A stretch of 64,000 nt of DNA from Paenalcaligenes sp052103955 (GTDB lineage Bacteria; Pseudomonadota; Gammaproteobacteria; Burkholderiales; Burkholderiaceae_B): positions 124,001-188,000 of the forward strand of contig JBQELO010000001.1 in NCBI GenBank assembly GCA_052103955.1, in the 5' to 3' direction. Positions 52,210 to 61,327 of the stretch are shown here, one piece after another; the first letter of the stretch is position 1, and each line of letters starts with the position of its first letter. The notes under the pieces are model-generated. The model saw nothing but the letters and a program-made list of their open reading frames with translations. It did no database searches and had not been told where the DNA came from. A program made the translations under genes and the position numbers.

Positions 52210-52938
52210 TTAGTAGGTGGCCCGTCCACCGGACAAGTCGAAAATCGCACCCGTATTAAATGAACACGCAGCGGAGCATAACCAAGCGGTCATTTCTGCC
52301 ACTTCATCTACGGTTCCTAAACGTTTCATGGGGCTTTTGTCGATCATGGTCTGCACGTGTTCGGCAGACATTTGTGCAAGTAGCGTGGTATTGACCGCAG
52401 CGGGTGCAATCGCATTCACCAACACATTGCTAGTCGCCAGCTCTTTGCCTAGCGATTTAGTCATCGCCAGCACACCTGCTTTGGCTGCACTGTAAGCAGA
52501 CGCATTAGGCGTACCTTCCTTACCCGCCAATGACGCGATATTGACGATGCGACCAGACTGCTGTTGCAGCATGTATGGCACCACCGCCCTACAGGTGTTA
52601 AACACCCCTACCAAATTGATATCGATAATTTTTTGCCAGATGTCGGCAGGGTATTCCCACAAGGTTGTGGTTGGGCCTGCAAACCCCGCATTGTTTATCA
52701 GCATATCAATGCGTCCCGCATCAGCATGCAGGCGTGCAGCGGCTTGCTGCAACGCTTCTGCATTACTGATATCAACGCGATAGTGCAATGGCAAGGACTC
52801 ATCAGCCTCCAAATCCCAAATGGAAACCGTGGTGCCTGCGCTGGCCAATTTGTCAGCGATAGCCTTGCCTATGCCGGCACGGCCACCTGTAACGATGGCA
52901 ACGTGGCCGCTAAAATCGTATTGAACGGAGCTTTGCAT
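52210..52938 (-). CDS. Short-chain dehydrogenase/reductase
   Basis: A 242-residue SDR. The cofactor motif reads IVTGGRAGIGKAIADKLASA, followed by WDLEADESLPLHYRVDISNA with an acidic residue indicating NAD preference, MLINNAGFAGPTTTLWEYPA, catalytic Ser in IVNIASLAGKEGTPNA and Tyr/Lys in AYSAAKAGVLAMTKSLGKEL. The C-terminal FNTGAIFDLSGGRATY is a family ending. The ATG at 52938 is taken, 2 bases after the cupin stop; a TTG two codons earlier is less likely. It is the second gene of the IclR-linked operon and probably oxidises a hydroxy intermediate. Confidence 0.9.
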   Translation of the reverse strand: MQSSVQYDFSGHVAIVTGGRAGIGKAIADKLASAGTTVSIWDLEADESLPLHYRVDISNAEALQQAAARLHADAGRIDMLINNAGFAGPTTTLWEYPADIWQKIIDINLVGVFNTCRAVVPYMLQQQSGRIVNIASLAGKEGTPNASAYSAAKAGVLAMTKSLGKELATSNVLVNAIAPAAVNTTLLAQMSAEHVQTMIDKSPMKRLGTVDEVAEMTAWLCSAACSFNTGAIFDLSGGRATY

Positions 52939-52940
52939 GA

Positions 52941-53468
52941 TCAACGAATGAATTGATCTACAAAGTCTTCACCTAAACCTACTTCGGTATAGTGCTTGCG
53001 GCACATATCGATTTTGGTGAACACGTCTTCAAAACCTACGCCGTTGCCCCATGGGTCGGTGTAGTACATCAAACCGTTTACCGTGAAGTAGGTAATCATT
53101 TCTTCTACGTCTTCAGGCACGTACAGGGTGTGTGTTTCGCCGGGGGGTTCGTACACATAGCTGCCTTCTGTGGCTTCCCAATCGTGCTCCAGGTAGCGCC
53201 AGCGACCTTTCAACACAAAGCCGTGTACGGCTTGTGGGTGACGGTGACGGCTCAACACGCCGGATTTGCGCACGCGCAGCAAGTTGGTCCAGTAGCCCTG
53301 GCTGGCGTTCAAACAGAGTGGACGGAACCAAACGTTTTCAGCTTGTGGCACCCAAACACGCTCGTCTTCAGGAATCGCGTGAGGAACCACGATCTCTGGA
53401 GAGGCTTCTTTAGGGTTGGGGTATTGGTAGGGTGTTAGTTCACCGAACTCTTTTGTATCTGTAGTCAT
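52941..53468 (-). CDS. Cupin protein, 2,4'-dihydroxyacetophenone dioxygenase-like
   Basis: A 175-residue cupin. Metal ligands appear as His residues in SRHRHPQAVHGFVLKGRWRY (first cupin motif) and GETHTLYVPEDVEE (second motif), preceded by YEPPGETH. The arrangement resembles the ChrR-like cupin family that includes 2,4'-dihydroxyacetophenone dioxygenase, which cleaves an aryl hydroxyketone to a carboxylic acid and formate. The ATG at 53468 has AGGAC just upstream; an in-frame ATG at 53480 lies inside a tandem operator-like repeat and lacks an RBS. It is first in the operon, followed by SDR, TctCBA and a second SDR. Confidence 0.8.
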   Translation of the reverse strand: MTTDTKEFGELTPYQYPNPKEASPEIVVPHAIPEDERVWVPQAENVWFRPLCLNASQGYWTNLLRVRKSGVLSRHRHPQAVHGFVLKGRWRYLEHDWEATEGSYVYEPPGETHTLYVPEDVEEMITYFTVNGLMYYTDPWGNGVGFEDVFTKIDMCRKHYTEVGLGEDFVDQFIR

Positions 53469-53474
53469 AGTCCT

Positions 53475-53509
53475 GTCCATATTGTGGGCAATTAGTCCAT
53501 ATAGTGGAT
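53475..53509. promoter_or_regulatory. Tandem operator-like repeat at the cupin operon start
   Basis: GTCCATATTGTGG (53475-53487) and GTCCATATAGTGG (53495-53507) are 12/13 identical and exactly 20 bases apart, two DNA turns. The second contains the partial palindrome TCCA-N5-TGGA. They lie immediately upstream of the chosen cupin start. The adjacent IclR-family gene is the likely owner of these sites. Confidence 0.5.
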
Positions 53510-53631
53510 AGAATTTTATTGACTAGCTCTCCCTATCAACTATTAGGGATAACCCTAAAATGTTGAAACTTGAAGTGTTTTTGCAGGGTATGTACTAGGA
53601 AAAGTAGAGAAGGGAACAACAAAATACAGCA

Positions 53632-53660
53632 GAAAAATAAACGCAGGCTCTAAGCCTGCG
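53632..53660 (-). terminator. Intrinsic terminator of the IclR gene
   Basis: CGCAGGCT and AGCCTGCG form a stem with a 3-base loop (53642-53660), followed on the minus strand by TTTATTTTTCT. It lies about 40 bases after the regulator's stop codon. Confidence 0.85.
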
Positions 53661-53701
53661 CTGGTTTACTCAGGAAAATCTACACGATGTGCCCTATGGC
53701 A

Positions 53702-54517
53702 CTACCAAATATGCGTGCTATCGACGAGCGCGGGGCTTTGCACAATACGTTGGGATATTTTCTTGCACGTTTCTAACAACGGTTCAACATACGCTTTGAT
53801 TGGATCCTCTGCTTGGCGAAAACGCAGCGTGCTCACACTAATGGCTGCCACCGGTTGCTGTCTTGCCCCCAAGATCACCGCACCAAAACAATAAATGCCC
53901 TCTTCGTTTTCTTCGTCATCCACAGACCAACCACGCTGCTGCACGTGACGCACTTGTTCGCTGAGCTGTTCTGCTGTTAACACGGTGTTATCGGTATAAC
54001 GGGCATACGACAAACTGCCAATGATGGCGTGGCGTTCAGCATCACCCAACGCTGCCAAATAGGCTTTACCCACTGATGATGAATGCATAGAAACGCTAGA
54101 GCCAATGTATGACGCCATGCGCACAGCACTGGTGCTTTCTAGTTTCTCTATGTACACCATCCTATCGCCACTGGGCACCGCCAAATGCACCGTTTCGTTG
54201 GTGATGTCTCGTAAGGCTTGTAGCGCTTGTACCGATACCAAACGCAGTTCGGATCTATCCCAACTGCGGCTAGCCAGTTGAATCAAACGCGGACCTAGCT
54301 GGTAGGCCTCGCCATTTAGCGCCTCTACCAATAACCCTTCGGCTACCAACCCACCCACGCTGCGGTACACCGTAGAGCGTGGATAACCGCTTAACTGCGC
54401 CAATTGCGGAATGGTTAAGGGCTCGGCGCTATCAGCAACCAACTGCAATAAGTGGATGAACTTGGAAAAAGCAGCGGTTCCCGTCGCTTTGGCTGTACCA
54501 GAGAGAGGCTGAGTCAT
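53702..54517 (-). CDS. IclR-family transcriptional regulator
   Basis: A 271-residue IclR regulator. The N-terminal helix-turn-helix is IPQLAQLSGYPRSTVYRSVG (about residues 38-57), followed by GGLVAEGLLVEALNGEAYQL. The effector domain begins with RSWDRSELRLVSVQALQALR and includes MYIEKLESTS-like RMVYIEKLESTSAVRMASYI, SVSMHSSSVGKAYLAALGDA and GWSVDDEENEEGIYCFGAVI, all typical. It lies upstream of and in the same direction as the cupin/SDR/TctCBA operon but is separated from it by a terminator. It is the best candidate for the protein binding the tandem repeat upstream of that operon. Confidence 0.93.
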   Translation of the reverse strand: MTQPLSGTAKATGTAAFSKFIHLLQLVADSAEPLTIPQLAQLSGYPRSTVYRSVGGLVAEGLLVEALNGEAYQLGPRLIQLASRSWDRSELRLVSVQALQALRDITNETVHLAVPSGDRMVYIEKLESTSAVRMASYIGSSVSMHSSSVGKAYLAALGDAERHAIIGSLSYARYTDNTVLTAEQLSEQVRHVQQRGWSVDDEENEEGIYCFGAVILGARQQPVAAISVSTLRFRQAEDPIKAYVEPLLETCKKISQRIVQSPALVDSTHIW

Positions 54518-54670
54518 ATGTCACTGTAAACAATGTATGAGCCGACCTTCGGGCATAGCCAGAGGTCGGCTTTAAGATGTCTCCTTGCTGGTTGAGGCAA
54601 TCTATACCCCCACCACATCGCTGGTAGTATATAACGCCTCTGCGAGAGACTGCAGCGCTCTTTTATTCGC

Positions 54671-56800
54671 TTACGACTTCGCTGCCTGTTGATAACCGCA
54701 TTGCTGGTCAGTAACGGGTTTAGCGACTACCCTGTCGTACAGCCCCGCCGCCTTAGCAACCACAGCCTCTACATCCTGCTCTAGTAACACGCGCTCTTGC
54801 ACCTGCTGGCGGGCGACTTGTTCCACTTGCTGCACATAGGCATCGCGTGATGGATAGTGCTGTGCCAATTGCTCGGCAGACCACGGAATAAACGACCCGT
54901 ACAAACGCGCTAGGACATCGGGTGCACCTGCATTCGCATTACGTAAGTTCCAACCCAAATACGCCCCCACAGGCACCGCCACTTGTGGTGCGATCAAACC
55001 GGCTAACTCGTTGCCGTCCGCATTCACTTGAGGCACCAAGGTGTTGTAGGTTTTGCCAAAAACAGGAGGTTGTACATCCGAGATACCTTCGGCATCAAAA
55101 CGCTCACCCAACTGCAAACGCGGTGGCTGCAAGTAGCGCGTAGGTTTACGTAAATCGTCCGCTACGTCGGTCAATGCACCCTTATAATCTGCCAACGACA
55201 CCAAAGTTCCATTTTCGATGCTAGGAATTCGTGAGGCAGGCGGTGCTTTATCTTCCACCACCCACTGATCCAACGCTACCAATAATGCACGCAATTGTGG
55301 GCGGTAATCGGTAGGCAACAAGCAGTTTTCGTAAATGCCACGCTCGGGTGGCGTCGCAATCACGTGCTGAGCACCACTAAGCAAGTAGGCTCTAGCGTGA
55401 TCGTCTAACGGTAAATCGGTTTTGCCTTCAGTATCGGTATGCAGCAACGAGGCCGCGCGCGCCCAATAATCAGTAGAACTGGCGGTATATACCAGTTTAG
55501 GCACCACCCCTACTTTTTTAGCGTTATCCAACACGCTAGCTTCTTTACCCGATACCTCATCACGCTGAGTGACCGTGGCGAATGGGAAATAATCGGTAGG
55601 ATAAATGGATTCCTCATGCTGGCTAAAGTGACGCGTTGTTTGTGCAAAACGGTGGTTAAAGCTGCCTTTGCCGCCACCCGCTACATGCAAGAAACCGCCA
55701 TCAAAAGTAGGACGCTGTTGTTCATCCACATGCAAACCGTCTAACAACATGGTTTGCAGCACACGGCCCGATTGCGAAATACCAAAGGCCAGCACATGTT
55801 CGGGTAACGTACCTTGTTGGTCTAGCAATGGATTACGCTGCCCTGCTTTGTCCTGCTCTTCGTAACGGAAGAACGACAGCGCATCACGTACCGCTGCCAA
55901 ACCCAAGCCCGTGACCACAGGATTTTCTGCGGTATAGCGCAATTCATAAATGCGGCCGGGTTCAAAGCCTGTGGACAAGTACACACTGGTATCGTCGGGG
56001 ATCACTTTACCGTCTTCTACCTTGGCTAATTGCCAAGCATCGCGGGAGATCACCACGCGCTCACCTTCTGGCGTATCACGCACCGTCAGCTCGGCACTTT
56101 CTTGAGCACCAGGAGCAAAGGGGTAGCCGCGTGCCAAAATACCCAAGTGCGATGAGGCATTGGTAGGCGCATTCACTACAATTTCATTCACCACCACACC
56201 CTGAATAGCATCACCATTGGCTTCACGTGCTACAGGTAGTGTGAGCTGCTGGCGCTGGCCACCCTCTACCACATCCCAGTTCCAACCTGTCCATAACAAG
56301 CTATAGCCTTGATCTAGCAACCAGTTATCGCCTTGTGCCTCGGCACTGTTTAAATCGTTGCTGAACACACCATTTTGGAACAAGTTAAACAACCAATAGT
56401 TACCACGGTTATTCACTTCATATAGCAGTTTGCCATTATTAGCCTTGCCGTCTACGGGACGGATAAGCGTGAAATCACCGCTAAACTCCACCAAACCTTG
56501 GGCATTACGTGGCGCAAGCTTTACATCCACAATAGGCGCGTTGGCGGCAGCATTAGGGTCTACTGCGTAGTGCAAACGCCCTTCAATGCGCTCGTATTTA
56601 TTGTCTGCCTGTTGGGTCACAAACGGCGTACGAGACAGTATTTCCACACGCTCAACAGCTGCTTGCGCCAGCATAGGCATGCTTAACACCCCAGCAACGG
56701 CCAGTGATCGTGCCACGGTCGTCAATGCGCGAGGAGAAACAAACGAAGCCGCTTTATGCGCTTGTGCGTGATGCAAAGGAAAATACTGGGAATTCAACAT
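54671..56800 (-). CDS. Secreted alpha/beta hydrolase domain protein (PF20091-like)
   Basis: A 709-residue exported protein. The N-terminal ~48 residues contain a long, basic signal sequence ending in VAGVLSMPMLAQA. The rest resembles the large alpha/beta-hydrolase-domain proteins often annotated as hypothetical: RVEILSRTPFVTQQADNKYE, GKLLYEVNNRGNYWLFNLFQ, LDQGYSLLWTGWNWDVVEGG, and the nucleophile elbow LAFGISQSGRVLQTMLLDGL (G-x-S-x-S/G form). Later parts (HVAGGGKGSFNHRFAQTTRH, AQHVIATPPERGIYENCLLP) are typical of that family. The substrate is unknown; an ester or a polyester-like compound is possible. It is a single gene on the minus strand with no regulator beside it. Confidence 0.78.
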   Translation of the reverse strand: MLNSQYFPLHHAQAHKAASFVSPRALTTVARSLAVAGVLSMPMLAQAAVERVEILSRTPFVTQQADNKYERIEGRLHYAVDPNAAANAPIVDVKLAPRNAQGLVEFSGDFTLIRPVDGKANNGKLLYEVNNRGNYWLFNLFQNGVFSNDLNSAEAQGDNWLLDQGYSLLWTGWNWDVVEGGQRQQLTLPVAREANGDAIQGVVVNEIVVNAPTNASSHLGILARGYPFAPGAQESAELTVRDTPEGERVVISRDAWQLAKVEDGKVIPDDTSVYLSTGFEPGRIYELRYTAENPVVTGLGLAAVRDALSFFRYEEQDKAGQRNPLLDQQGTLPEHVLAFGISQSGRVLQTMLLDGLHVDEQQRPTFDGGFLHVAGGGKGSFNHRFAQTTRHFSQHEESIYPTDYFPFATVTQRDEVSGKEASVLDNAKKVGVVPKLVYTASSTDYWARAASLLHTDTEGKTDLPLDDHARAYLLSGAQHVIATPPERGIYENCLLPTDYRPQLRALLVALDQWVVEDKAPPASRIPSIENGTLVSLADYKGALTDVADDLRKPTRYLQPPRLQLGERFDAEGISDVQPPVFGKTYNTLVPQVNADGNELAGLIAPQVAVPVGAYLGWNLRNANAGAPDVLARLYGSFIPWSAEQLAQHYPSRDAYVQQVEQVARQQVQERVLLEQDVEAVVAKAAGLYDRVVAKPVTDQQCGYQQAAKS

Positions 56801-57109
56801 GAGCCTACAACTTTAAGAAAGTAACAACATTCAACGTAGAGCTAGTATCCACCGCCAGCAATATAACCATCAAAGCCAATTTATTAATTTCAATATAATT
56901 AATAGCTATTATGAACATAGGCATTTATTCGCTATGCTAAAACCGTGGGCCACACTACGCGCCCTGTTTTATGTCCTCGCCATTCCGGCAACTTTTCCCC
57001 ACATTACTCACGTATAGCCCACTAGGCCTACGCGCTTATGCACGCCTGCGCCATGGCTCTGACCTCATAGGCTGGGCTACTCTCTTTATCCTTATATCTT
57101 GGAGCGTTC
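56801..57109. other. Intergenic divergent region, promoters only
   Basis: About 310 bases between the exported hydrolase and the AAA ATPase gene. The half next to the hydrolase is very AT-rich and likely holds promoters. A short frame (from 56971) is not convincing as a gene. No RNA or repeat was recognised. Confidence 0.45.
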
Positions 57110-57652
57110 ATGCTACGACGCATTGTGATTTCTGGTTGTTCCGGTGGAGGAAAATCCACCTTATTACATGCCTTGCAACAACAAGGCCACCATGTGGTAC
57201 CCGAGCCCGGTTTACGCGTTGTGCAGCAAGCACAACACGAGGGAAGCCTAGCCCTACCGTGGTGTGATATGGAGTTATTCATAGAGCACACTATCGCGTT
57301 AGCCACGGCTGATCTGGCCGCCGTTACTGACATGCCCGAGCAGGTGATTTTTTTTGATAGAGGACTAATTGATGCGCTAGCGGCCCACGCTAGACTACAT
57401 CCTGAGCAGACTACGTTGACGGCATCACACGTAGGGCAATGCTATGACCCCTGCGTATTTTTGACCCCGCCTTGGCCAGAGATTTATGAAGAAAACGACG
57501 AACGCCAACACAGCCTAGAAGCTGCTGAAGTGGAATATCAGCACTTGCTACAGGTGTACACACAGCTAGGTTACGACATACACCTGCTACCCAAAACCAG
57601 CGTGCAACAGCGCGTAGAGTTTGTGCTGCACCACCTTGCGCTCACAGCCTAA
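57110..57652 (+). CDS. Small AAA-type ATPase (predicted kinase-like, AAA_28)
   Basis: A 180-residue P-loop protein. Walker A is ISGCSGGGKSTLLHAL at residues 7-22, Walker B is in QVIFFDRGLIDALAA, and the C-terminal part (QHSLEAAEVEYQHLLQVYTQ) is alpha-helical. It belongs to the family of small predicted ATPases/nucleotide kinases (AAA_28, PF13521). Many proteobacteria carry one as a single gene of unknown role. The ATG is preceded by TTGGAG. It is convergent with the EamA transporter gene and has no informative neighbour. Confidence 0.82.
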   Translation: MLRRIVISGCSGGGKSTLLHALQQQGHHVVPEPGLRVVQQAQHEGSLALPWCDMELFIEHTIALATADLAAVTDMPEQVIFFDRGLIDALAAHARLHPEQTTLTASHVGQCYDPCVFLTPPWPEIYEENDERQHSLEAAEVEYQHLLQVYTQLGYDIHLLPKTSVQQRVEFVLHHLALTA

Positions 57653-57673
57653 ACAGTAGGTTTACGCCGTCTA

Positions 57674-58555
57674 TTAGTTATAGCTGCTAAGCAGTAATAC
57701 CCCTACGATTAGCACCCCACAGCCCACTAAACGCCACAGCCCTACCGCTTCTCGTAGCACGACCATGCCTAGCAACGCCCCCACCATCATGGACATTTCA
57801 CGCGCAGGTGCCACAAAGCTCACCTCGGCCCCCATTTGCAACGCCAACAGCACCAAAATGTATGACAGTGGCGACAACATTCCTACCGCAATGGCCAACT
57901 TCCATTTGCCGCGCATGCGCTCCCGCACACGATGGCGTGTCTTCCACTGCCACGGCGTCATGAACAACAAGCGCGCCGAGTTCGAGAACCAATCCAACAC
58001 CACGGGGTGTATGAGCAACGCCTTCACACCAAACGCATCCACCAAGGTGTAGCTGGCGATAATAATGCCGGTTAAGCCACCCCACTGCACACCTTTATGC
58101 GCACCTGGTTCTTTAAAACCTGCTAGATTACCTTGGGTAGAAATCAAGGCAATCCCCACCACTACGGCAACTAAACCCAACACCCCATACAGTGATGGTT
58201 GCTCGCCCAACAGCAGAAAAGCCCCCATGGATGACATCAAGGGCGCACTGCCCCGCGCCACTGGATACACCACAGAGAAATCAGCCACTTGATAGCCGCG
58301 TTGCAAACACAGGTTGTAGATCAGGTGCAGAAAGCCACTTAGCGCAATACACAGTAGCGCTTCCCACCCCCAAAAGCTTTCACCGTGAAACAGCAACCAT
58401 AGTGTCCACGGTAAATACACCACCATGGCCACAAAGGTAAATACAAAAACAAAGGTAGGCCCTGCATCGGCTGCCCGTTTTGCCAACAAATTCCATGTTG
58501 CATGAATTAACGCAGCCGATACCACCAGCACCAACGGCAACCACGTAGCGCTCAT
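57674..58555 (-). CDS. EamA/DMT-family membrane transporter
   Basis: A 293-residue inner-membrane protein with about ten hydrophobic segments in two repeats, as in the drug/metabolite transporter superfamily. It begins with SATWLPLVLVVSAALIHATW and contains ADFSVVYPVARGSAPLMSSM, the central EamA pattern, and LRLVGCGVLIVG-like WRLVGCGVLIVGVLLLSSYN at the end. Such proteins export amino acids, nucleosides or metabolites; a specific substrate cannot be read. It starts 33 bases after the dehydratase stop codon and could be co-expressed with it, suggesting export of an amino acid or ketoacid. Confidence 0.9.
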   Translation of the reverse strand: MSATWLPLVLVVSAALIHATWNLLAKRAADAGPTFVFVFTFVAMVVYLPWTLWLLFHGESFWGWEALLCIALSGFLHLIYNLCLQRGYQVADFSVVYPVARGSAPLMSSMGAFLLLGEQPSLYGVLGLVAVVVGIALISTQGNLAGFKEPGAHKGVQWGGLTGIIIASYTLVDAFGVKALLIHPVVLDWFSNSARLLFMTPWQWKTRHRVRERMRGKWKLAIAVGMLSPLSYILVLLALQMGAEVSFVAPAREMSMMVGALLGMVVLREAVGLWRLVGCGVLIVGVLLLSSYN

Positions 58556-58588
58556 TTGAGTCGTCCTTAGGCAAGCAAAGTAGGTGGC

Positions 58589-59557
58589 TTACTGACCCAA
58601 TAAACGACAAAAGTGAGGAATATCTACGTTGCCGCCGCTCACCACAATACCCACGCGTTTACCACGTAGTTGTTCTTTCATCTGACTAGCAGCTGCAAAC
58701 CCTAAACAGCCTGTGGGCTCTACCACCAGTTTCATGCGTTGCGCCATAAAGCGCATGCACTCTACTAGCTGCGCATCCGTAGCGGTCAAAATAGCATTCA
58801 CATCGCGCTGGATAATAGCAAAAGTGAGTTGCCCCAACGCTTGCGTTTGCGCACCATCGGCAATGGTTTTAGGGGTAGGAATGTGTACGATCCTGCCTTG
58901 CTCAAACGACTGCTGACCATCATTACCCGCTTCTGGCTCTACGCCATACAGCTCACAGTTAGGCGATAACGCACGAGTAGAAAGTGCTGTACCTGATAGC
59001 AAGCCACCACCGCCCAGTGGGGTGAACAAAGCATCCAATTCGCCTACCTCTTCGAATAACTCTTTAGCCGCTGTGCCTTGCCCATTGATGACATCGGGGT
59101 GATCAAAAGGCGGAATCATGGTGTAGCCATAACGCGCCACCAAGTCACGGCCAATTTGCTCACGGTCTTCCGAATAACGGTCGTAACGAATCACCTTACC
59201 GCCATAGCCTTCTGTCGCATTAGCCTTAGCTTCTGGCGCATCAAGCGGCATGATAATGGTGGCGGGAATACCCAAAATACGGGCAGACAGCGCAATTGCC
59301 TGTGCATGATTACCTGACGAAAAGGTCACCACACCGGCTTTACGTTGCTCGGGGCTAAATCTGGACAGTGCATTAAACGCCCCCCTGAACTTAAACGCCC
59401 CCATACGCTGCAAGTTTTCACACTTAAAAAAGACCTCGGCACCCCATAGGTCGTTAAGGGTTCGGGAAGTCATAACGGGTGTGCGATGCGCGTGCCCTTC
59501 TAAACGCTGTGCGGCGGCTTGAACATCATCGTAAGTGGGTAAAAGAGGAGTAGTCAT
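58589..59557 (-). CDS. Threonine/threo-3-hydroxyaspartate ammonia-lyase
   Basis: A 322-residue fold-type II PLP enzyme that dehydrates a hydroxy amino acid to a ketoacid and ammonia. The PLP lysine is in MGAFKFRGAFNAL, the substrate loop is TFSSGNHAQAIALSA, the PLP-phosphate loop is LGGGGLLSGTAL and the C-terminal VSGGNVD carries the Ser that contacts the pyridine nitrogen. There is no C-terminal ACT regulatory domain, so it is a catabolic type. The sequence is closest in character to threonine dehydratases and threo-3-hydroxy-L-aspartate ammonia-lyases of Burkholderiales; the two cannot be separated by eye. The EamA transporter gene follows. Confidence 0.88.
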   Translation of the reverse strand: MTTPLLPTYDDVQAAAQRLEGHAHRTPVMTSRTLNDLWGAEVFFKCENLQRMGAFKFRGAFNALSRFSPEQRKAGVVTFSSGNHAQAIALSARILGIPATIIMPLDAPEAKANATEGYGGKVIRYDRYSEDREQIGRDLVARYGYTMIPPFDHPDVINGQGTAAKELFEEVGELDALFTPLGGGGLLSGTALSTRALSPNCELYGVEPEAGNDGQQSFEQGRIVHIPTPKTIADGAQTQALGQLTFAIIQRDVNAILTATDAQLVECMRFMAQRMKLVVEPTGCLGFAAASQMKEQLRGKRVGIVVSGGNVDIPHFCRLLGQ

Positions 59558-59678
59558 TGCGCCGCCTAATACGTATAAAGAAAGAGTAAAGCTAAAGAAT
59601 CACCTTAACAAATCTACTCCTGTTACGACATCAAGCCCCCACAGCCGCATTCCTATCGTTACACCTGAGCAACACTGT

Positions 59679-61181
59679 TTAGGCCTCTACCGTTTGTATG
59701 GCAACGTGGCGTTCTCTACGGCGACTTACCCACAGCAACACAGCGCTTAAACCGCTAAGCAAACCCGCCACCAACATGGCAACTTGAAAACCACTGGCCA
59801 TAGAAAACGCATAGTTGGTCGCCATATCAGGCAGATCATGTAGCCCTTCGTGATACAGCACCGCTTGCTGTGCCACCTGTGCAGCCTGCTCTACGCCGCC
59901 AGCCCCTAGACGCTGGGTAAGCTCAGCGATGGCTTCCGCACTTAACACCACGCCTAACAAGGCAATGCCCATGGTCATACCGGCTTGACGCAATGCATTC
60001 ATGGTGCCTGACACTGATCCTGTTAATTCCGCTGGTGCCATGCCCATAATGGTTAAGCTAGTACCAGGTACCGACAACCCTGCCCCCACCCCCATCACTA
60101 ACAACAGCGTGCCCATTACCCAGTAGGGAGTCTCTACCGAGCACCACAACATCGCCATCATGGCCACAGCAATCAGCACATAGCCCGTCATCATCAAGGT
60201 AGACACGCTGGCTTTAGCACTAAAGCGCCCAAAGCATAGCGACACGCAACCATTGGCCATAAACAGCGGCATCATGCGCCACCCGGCTTCGGCAGGCGAC
60301 CAGTCCTGCACTTGCTGGAAATACAACGAGAAGAAAAACAAACTGCTGTAGTACGAAAAGCCTAAAAAGAACGATGCGATATTGGCCACCACAAAGACCG
60401 GCTTTTTAAATAGCACCAACGGTATTAAGGGGTTGGCTACCCTACGCTCTACCTGTATAAAAATAGCGCCACATACCAGCGCAAGGGCCCAGCACCACAT
60501 GGGCGTAGCCCCTGTTACCCCTTCTTGGCCTGCGGCAATCGTACCGTACGCTAACGCACCCAACGTTATTAAGCTCAGCACCTGTCCTATTGGGTCTTTA
60601 GCTGCTTGCGCCTTGTAACGTCGTTCTGGAATCGCCCAACTGCCTAACACGAGGGCGCATACCCCCAATGGCAAATTAATCAGGAAAATACTTTGCCACC
60701 CCCACTGTTCTAGCAACACGCCACCCAGCAATGGCCCCAGAATCAACGCCAATGCAGTAAACGCTGACCAACCACCTATGCAATGGGCGCGCTCAGCCGG
60801 GTCGGAATACAAATGCGTCAAAATAGGTAAGGCACCAATAATCAAAAATGCTGCCGACAGCCCTTGCAAGGCACGCCCCCACAACAGCCATGACAAACTG
60901 GGCGCTATCCCGCATAGCCATGACGCCACGGTAAACACAACGCCCCCCATCAACCAGCACCGCTTATGCCCCAGCCTGTCGGCAACCGAACCTGCCGACA
61001 ACATGATGGCCGATAGCCCAATGGCATACATATTCACCACCCACTGCATCCCTGCAATATCGGTTTGTAAAGCCGTTTGCATGGATGGCAGCGCCACATT
61101 CACGATGCTGATATCCAGCGTGGCGAGGAAGGTACCCAAATATGCCGCCAAGACAGCGGCTCTACGTTTAGATGTTTGCAT
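59679..61181 (-). CDS. DHA2-family multidrug MFS exporter (EmrB/QacA type)
   Basis: A 500-residue inner-membrane proton antiporter with 14 predicted membrane segments. The N-terminal FLATLDISIVNVALPSMQTA and MQWVVNMYAIGLSAIMLSAG, and the GRALQGLSAAFLIIGALPIL motif (helix 5 antiporter signature region), define the DHA2 branch. It exports toxic organic compounds. It is divergent from a TetR gene across a 146-base region with a perfect palindrome, so it is very likely repressed by that TetR protein and induced by its own substrate. Confidence 0.93.
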   Translation of the reverse strand: MQTSKRRAAVLAAYLGTFLATLDISIVNVALPSMQTALQTDIAGMQWVVNMYAIGLSAIMLSAGSVADRLGHKRCWLMGGVVFTVASWLCGIAPSLSWLLWGRALQGLSAAFLIIGALPILTHLYSDPAERAHCIGGWSAFTALALILGPLLGGVLLEQWGWQSIFLINLPLGVCALVLGSWAIPERRYKAQAAKDPIGQVLSLITLGALAYGTIAAGQEGVTGATPMWCWALALVCGAIFIQVERRVANPLIPLVLFKKPVFVVANIASFFLGFSYYSSLFFFSLYFQQVQDWSPAEAGWRMMPLFMANGCVSLCFGRFSAKASVSTLMMTGYVLIAVAMMAMLWCSVETPYWVMGTLLLVMGVGAGLSVPGTSLTIMGMAPAELTGSVSGTMNALRQAGMTMGIALLGVVLSAEAIAELTQRLGAGGVEQAAQVAQQAVLYHEGLHDLPDMATNYAFSMASGFQVAMLVAGLLSGLSAVLLWVSRRRERHVAIQTVEA

Positions 61182-61228
61182 AAATCTGCTTTTCCTAAAG
61201 TCATTAGCATTTATACTAGCAACTCGAC

Positions 61229-61241
61229 TGACCGTCGGTCA
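61229..61241. promoter_or_regulatory. Palindromic TetR-type operator
   Basis: TGACCG-T-CGGTCA (61229-61241) is a perfect inverted repeat between the divergent exporter and TetR genes, 48 bases from the exporter start. Its form matches operators of many TetR repressors that control adjacent efflux pumps. Confidence 0.75.
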
Positions 61242-61327
61242 ATGAAAATATGAATGAGAAAGACTTTGTTCTAGTCTTGTTTTACACTGCCGGAAATACA
61301 CTCGTTTTGTTTTGATAAGATTGCCGT

